DNA from: CALBZH01 sp964538515
GTDB lineage: Bacteria > Desulfobacterota > Syntrophobacteria > Syntrophobacterales > Syntrophobacteraceae
Length of the DNA: 8,383 bases
NCBI GenBank assembly: GCA_964538515.1
Contig: CAZIEW010000101.1
Span: 1-8,383 of the forward strand
Direction: 5' to 3'
The notes below the pieces were generated by a model. It saw nothing but the letters and a program-made list of their open reading frames with translations. It searched no databases and had not been told where the DNA came from. This document shows, piece after piece, positions 5,717 through 8,383 of this stretch. A program made the position numbers and the translations under genes. Within the stretch, counting starts at the first letter, position 1. Every line of letters starts with the position of its first letter.

Positions 5717-6463
5717 TTACCCTTCATCCATCCCCCTCAAAAATGCCGCGGCGGCCTCCCCCAGCACCTGGTGGTTGTAGCCTCCCTCGAGAATCGCGAA
5801 GCATCCCGCGCCCAGCCTCCGAGCGGTCCGCCGCACCATGCGCCCCATGGCTTCATAGTCTTCGGTGTGCAGCAGCCCGCCCCAATCCAGGAGATGATTG
5901 TCGAAACCGGCGGAAACCCCGATGATGTCGACTTGGGCCTCCTTGAGGTTGCGCTCGACGGAGTCCAGATAGGTGATCCGGTGCTCGGCATCCGGATTGT
6001 GGATGGCCGCATAGCCCTTCGGCCTCAGGATGGAGACGTTGCCGTCCCCGTAGTGCAGGTCGAAGTCCAGGACGTAGGCTGTGTTGATGAGCCCGGCACG
6101 TTTCAAATGATCCAAGGCGATCGCCATGTTGTTGAAATAGCAAAATCCCCAGGAACTGTCGGAGGAAGCATGATGCCCGGGCGGGCGGACCAGGGCAAAG
6201 GCCGGCTCCTTCATCGCCGTGACGGCAGCCTCGATGGCGGCTCCCGCCGCAAGGGCCGCGATCTTGTAGAGCCCCTGCCGGTCAACGGAGTCGATGTGAC
6301 GCCGGGTATGAACGGCCTCGATATCGTCCCACCCGGCGATGGTCGCCTCTTCAATCGCATACGTGTCGCCAAGGGCCGCCAAAATGGCCTCAAGCCTTCC
6401 GGGGGAAGCTGCGGGATCGTTCGTGTACGTATCGAGAAAATCCTGGTGGGTGATGATTTTCAC
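5717..6463 (-). CDS. Histone deacetylase superfamily hydrolase (acetylpolyamine amidohydrolase/AcuC-like)
   Basis: The product has 248 residues and is cytoplasmic. The arginase/deacetylase fold is clear from the ordered motifs: ASPGRLEAI (19-27); RPPGHHA with the His97-His98 catalytic pair; WGFCYFNN (105-112); DFDLHYGDG with Asp133, Asp135 and His137 (the latter two zinc ligands); SAGFD with Asp188, the third zinc ligand; and LEGGY with Tyr229, the transition-state tyrosine. All catalytic positions are kept, so a working zinc deacetylase is expected, on acetylated polyamine, lysine or another small acyl-amide; the substrate cannot be read from sequence. It is shorter than the usual 300-340 residues. 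The start is GTG at 6463, with AGGAG 7 bases upstream; the ATG at 6480 is out of frame and meets a stop. It is the first gene of the minus-strand cluster. Confidence 0.93.
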   Translation of the reverse strand: MKIITHQDFLDTYTNDPAASPGRLEAILAALGDTYAIEEATIAGWDDIEAVHTRRHIDSVDRQGLYKIAALAAGAAIEAAVTAMKEPAFALVRPPGHHASSDSSWGFCYFNNMAIALDHLKRAGLINTAYVLDFDLHYGDGNVSILRPKGYAAIHNPDAEHRITYLDSVERNLKEAQVDIIGVSAGFDNHLLDWGGLLHTEDYEAMGRMVRRTARRLGAGCFAILEGGYNHQVLGEAAAAFLRGMDEG

Positions 6464-6470
6464 CTGGAAG

Positions 6471-6475
6471 CTCCT
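6471..6475 (-). promoter_or_regulatory. Ribosome binding site setting the GTG start of the deacetylase
   Basis: On the minus strand GGGAGGAG is followed by 7 bases (CTTCCAG) and then GTG at 6463. This strong site, and the lack of an in-frame ATG nearby, fix the non-ATG start. Confidence 0.75.
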
Positions 6476-6698
6476 CCCATTGGGGTCACCGGACGACGAT
6501 CTTGCCTTGCCGACATCGAGGTTCCTTGCAGGCCGGTTCTGGCGTAGAATGAAAGCGTGCTCGGATGTGCCCCTAAGTTAGCCGCTGAGCAGCCAAACCA
6601 CAAGCGTCAAGCGACGTATCGGGCTCCAAATGGAGAACCGCGACATAGGTGTAGGGACCCTCGAATACGGACCTCCCATCGGAAAGACAAAGGATGCC

Positions 6699-6989
6699 AT
6701 GGTGACCGTGCAAACCATCAAGGAAATCAGAGAGCTCGCCGCATCGATGCTGGAAACCTCTGAGGAGGAGCGGATCCTGATCTATCGACAGCTGAACCGG
6801 CATTTCCTGACCCTGGAATCGAGCTTGCAGGCCCCCTCGGACGCGCCTGCCAACGCACTTCTCGACCGTCTGAAAGTCCATTTGATCGCCTTGGCTCGCC
6901 TCGACGACCCGGATCAGGTCAGCGATGAACAGCACATGAAGGAAGCCATGGAGGCCATCGACGAGCTGGGCAGGCTGCTTGAAGCCTGA
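6699..6989 (+). CDS. Small helical protein of unknown function
   Basis: The product has 96 residues from the ATG at 6699. I do not recognise a family. It is almost entirely charged and helix-forming (VQTIKEIRELAASML, EERILIYRQLNRHFLTLE, ALLDRLKVHLIALARL, HMKEAMEAIDELGRLLEA), with a proline-rich break near residues 46-50. There is no signal peptide, Cys or metal motif, so it is probably a soluble helical-bundle or adaptor protein. The frame is open to an ATG at 6630 (119 residues), but no Shine-Dalgarno precedes that ATG, while AAAGGA (6689-6694) lies 4 bases before 6699; a GTG at 6702 is a further option. It diverges from the deacetylase gene. In the gap between them, TAGAAT at 6545-6550 is a possible -10 with only a poor -35 (TTCCTT, 17-base spacer), so the promoter is uncertain. 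Confidence 0.65.
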   Translation: MVTVQTIKEIRELAASMLETSEEERILIYRQLNRHFLTLESSLQAPSDAPANALLDRLKVHLIALARLDDPDQVSDEQHMKEAMEAIDELGRLLEA

Positions 6990-7033
6990 AGACGTTGACC
7001 TGCCGCCGGAGCCATTCGGTACCGGGCAACAAA

Positions 7034-7068
7034 AAAGGCAGCCGGGAAGTACCTTCCCTGCTGCCTTT
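7034..7068 (-). terminator. Strong intrinsic terminator between convergent genes
   Basis: AAAGGCAGC (7034-7042) pairs with GCTGCCTTT (7060-7068) and GGGAAG (7044-7049) with CTTCCC (7053-7058), giving a 15-bp stem with one mismatch and a 3-base loop. The six As at 7031-7036 read as a U-run on the minus strand, so the main client is the lipoprotein gene ending at 7142. The plus-strand tail is only TTTGA, so it would stop the small gene ending at 6989 less efficiently. Confidence 0.9.
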
Positions 7069-7141
7069 GACCATTTATCACCACGCGCGGGCCGGAGCGC
7101 CTGCAGGCCGTGCTCTGTTCGAAGCGCTGAATGGCCGTTCG

Positions 7142-8143
7142 TTATTTCTTCAGGCTGCGCACCGCGAGCACGCTCGGGCTTACGCCGGCCCCCTCTTCGC
7201 CAACCGCACATTTCCTGGACGTGCCCGAGCACAGGTTGACGGAAATGGCAGTCGTGGGATCCGGCTGGTCGGCCGCCCATACGGACACCGCCCCGCGAAT
7301 GACCGGGGTCCCCTGCCAACTGCAGGCGCTCCCGGCCTGAACCAGCGTCTCGAGCTCAGCCTGGGTCGGGATCCTCCAGTCGGTATACCCCCCCAGGCTC
7401 AGCTTCTGGCAGACCTCCGCGGCTTTAGGCCACGAGACGCCGTGCTCTTTGATTTCGGCTTCCCACATCAGGCTGTGCCGGGCATCCGTAACCGTGCCAT
7501 CTCCGTTGTCGATAAAGGAGCCATCGGCGCTGGCCCAAGCCGACTTGTCCCCCTTCACCCCCTCAAGTACGCACGGCAGCTTGATCACGCCCGCATCCCA
7601 ACCCGAGGGCTGAGCTTCGCGGGAGAGCACGCCGGTTGCGACCTTATCCTGTTTGCACCACTGAGGAACGTTCGGGACATCCACCGCAAGGGCCACATAA
7701 CCCTCGACATAAGGGAGCACAAAGCTCCCGTTGGCCGCTGCCTTCGTCTTGTGGTCGGAGCCCACGATTTGAACCCCAACCCCCTGCAGCGGCTTACCGG
7801 CCGCATCCTGGACGATTCCCCGGATGCTCCGCGTCTGGACCAACCGAAGCCCCTCATCGGTCATCATGTATTCGCTTCCGATCTCGACCCTCTTCCCGGC
7901 CTTGTCCTTGAGGTAAGGCACCAGCTCGAGGCCTGCCGCCGTCATGACGTATTGCTTTCCGGGCTCCAAGGGATTGCCCCCCTTGTCCCGGAGCTTCGGA
8001 ACGGGCTCCAGCCCTTTCTTGGTCATGAGATAGGTCTCCCCCACCTTGACCGCCTTGCCTTCTTTGTCCTCAATTCCCCCTCCGCAGCCGCCGAGCGCAA
8101 CGGCACAAAGCAGGAAGACGAACAGACCTTTACGGTAGAGCAT
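7142..8143 (-). CDS. Lipoprotein with triple 27-residue repeats and a C-terminal DUF1566-like domain
   Basis: The product has 333 residues. MLYRKGLFVFLLCAVALGGC is a lipoprotein signal with lipobox LGGC and lipidated Cys20, so it is anchored in an envelope membrane. Residues 25-105 are three tandem 27-residue repeats (see separate entry). Residues about 107-160 resemble a carboxypeptidase-regulatory-like beta-sandwich (IRGIVQDAAGKPLQGVGVQI, NGSFVLPYVEGYV). Residues about 209-332 are a DUF1566/Lcl-C-terminal-like domain (FIDNGDGTVTDARHSLMW, GGYTDWRIPTQAELETLV, ending in LAVRSLKK), a fold related to the formylglycine-generating-enzyme/C-type-lectin-like group and usually found in secreted proteins. 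The enzyme-type catalytic residues are not evident, so binding is more likely than catalysis. GGAGG (8149-8153) is 5 bases before this ATG, which is preferred over the in-frame ATG at 8194. It is monocistronic, with its own promoter and terminator. Confidence 0.88.
   Translation of the reverse strand: MLYRKGLFVFLLCAVALGGCGGGIEDKEGKAVKVGETYLMTKKGLEPVPKLRDKGGNPLEPGKQYVMTAAGLELVPYLKDKAGKRVEIGSEYMMTDEGLRLVQTRSIRGIVQDAAGKPLQGVGVQIVGSDHKTKAAANGSFVLPYVEGYVALAVDVPNVPQWCKQDKVATGVLSREAQPSGWDAGVIKLPCVLEGVKGDKSAWASADGSFIDNGDGTVTDARHSLMWEAEIKEHGVSWPKAAEVCQKLSLGGYTDWRIPTQAELETLVQAGSACSWQGTPVIRGAVSVWAADQPDPTTAISVNLCSGTSRKCAVGEEGAGVSPSVLAVRSLKK
7829..8071 (-). repeat. Three tandem 27-residue repeats in the lipoprotein
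   Basis: Residues 25-51, 52-78 and 79-105 align without gaps as (E/R/K)-D-K-x-G-(K/N)-x-(V/L)-x-x-G-x-x-Y-x-M-T-x-x-G-L-x-x-V-x-x-x. The repeats lie directly after the lipid anchor and could form a stalk or a small repeat fold. The period is exact at protein level. Confidence 0.85.
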
Positions 8144-8148
8144 GGGAA

Positions 8149-8153
8149 CCTCC
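8149..8153 (-). promoter_or_regulatory. Ribosome binding site of the lipoprotein gene
   Basis: On the minus strand GGAGG is 5 bases before the ATG at 8143. It places the signal peptide at the extreme N-terminus, as a lipoprotein requires. Confidence 0.75.
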
Positions 8154-8199
8154 ATGGATTGTCGAAGTCGCATTTCCTTACCGAATCCCCTCATCCAAG

Positions 8200-8229
8200 C
8201 CTATAGGAAAAGCAGCCTGCCGCTGTCAA
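8200..8229 (-). promoter_or_regulatory. Sigma-70-like promoter of the lipoprotein gene
   Basis: On the minus strand a consensus -35 TTGACA (8224-8229) is followed after 18 bases by TATAGG (8200-8205), a 4 of 6 match to the -10. Transcription would start near 8192, giving a leader of about 50 bases before the ATG at 8143. Confidence 0.65.
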
Positions 8230-8283
8230 CGACTTTCAATCCGGACCTGCCTCGCTCACACATTCCAAACAAGAGCCGATCAC

Positions 8284-8310
8284 CGCGGAGGGCGCTGAGA
8301 GCGCCGAGAA
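8284..8310 (+). repeat. Three 9-base tandem units, CGCNGAGRR
   Basis: CGCGGAGGG, CGCTGAGAG and CGCCGAGAA follow head to tail. They contain a perfect 6-bp hairpin GGCGCT/AGCGCC (8291-8296 with 8300-8305). No gene is seen in 8230-8383. This kind of short CGC-GAGA tandem may be an end of a dispersed intergenic repeat. Confidence 0.5.
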
Positions 8311-8383
8311 GACTCAACATTTAATTGCCATCGGATCAGGTGGTCGGAGGGGTATGCTGCCGCGATTGAAACCTTCTTGCGGC

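Noticed and set aside
5690..6547. 285-residue plus-strand open frame opposite the deacetylase
   Set aside because: The minus strand carries every deacetylase motif; this frame has none of its own.
6630..6698. Upstream in-frame start (ATG 6630) for the small plus-strand gene
   Set aside because: No Shine-Dalgarno precedes it and the added residues look less ordered; ATG 6699 has AAAGGA 4 bases upstream. It cannot be excluded without homologues.
6995..8206. 403-residue plus-strand open frame opposite the lipoprotein gene
   Set aside because: The opposite strand has a lipobox, repeats, a DUF1566-like domain, promoter and terminator. This frame is an antisense shadow and also runs through the terminator hairpin.
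8364..8373. GATTGAAACC at the window end, like the 3' end of many CRISPR repeats
   Set aside because: It is a single occurrence with no second copy or spacer-sized period in the window; a 10-base match is too little.
8346..8383. Possible start of a plus-strand gene (GGAGGGG then ATG at 8354)
   Set aside because: The spacer is only 3 bases and just ten codons are visible before the edge; no product can be judged.

Overview
This GC-rich window carries six protein-coding genes on both strands plus several structured or repeated non-coding elements. The mix suggests an anaerobic or microaerophilic Gram-negative bacterium, possibly a deltaproteobacterial (Desulfobacterota-type) lineage. The clues are a rhodanese fused to a rubrerythrin-like di-iron domain, a bacterial histone-deacetylase-fold hydrolase, a 3D-domain envelope protein and a DUF1566-type lipoprotein. 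This is inference from protein families; there is no rRNA or marker gene to settle it.

Layout. Positions 2-3337 (+) hold the C-terminal 1111 residues of a very large modular surface or secreted protein made of Ig/FN3-like modules, a calcium-binding-type Asp/Gly-rich segment, a chitobiase-C-terminal-like module and a Kre9/KNH-like C-terminus. A 3D-domain protein follows on the same strand (3461-4015). A non-coding gap of 272 bases then contains an 8-bp hairpin and a 61-base palindromic REP-like element (4218-4278). The gap separates the 3D gene from a convergent minus-strand cluster. Read in its own direction, that cluster is a deacetylase-fold enzyme with a GTG start (6463-5717), then after 38 bases a rhodanese/ferritin-like fusion (5678-4812), then a small helical protein of unknown function (4638-4288). 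The 173 bases between the last two can fold into one long rod from 4633 to 4785 that includes the Shine-Dalgarno and start of the small gene.

A small plus-strand gene (6699-6989, unknown) diverges from the deacetylase gene. It converges on a minus-strand lipoprotein gene (8143-7142), with a strong hairpin terminator between them (7034-7068). The lipoprotein gene has a recognisable sigma-70-like promoter at 8200-8229. Its product carries three 27-residue tandem repeats, a carboxypeptidase-regulatory-like module and a C-terminal DUF1566-like domain.

How they may work together: the deacetylase and the rhodanese/di-iron fusion are probably one transcription unit, perhaps linking deacylation with sulfur or oxidative stress metabolism; this is inference. 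The large modular protein, the 3D protein and the lipoprotein are all envelope or exported proteins but are not obviously one pathway. No mobile element, tRNA, rRNA, CRISPR array or known defence system was seen. The least explained items are the folded 4633-4785 region, the rhodanese/di-iron fusion next to a deacetylase, and the triple-repeat lipoprotein.
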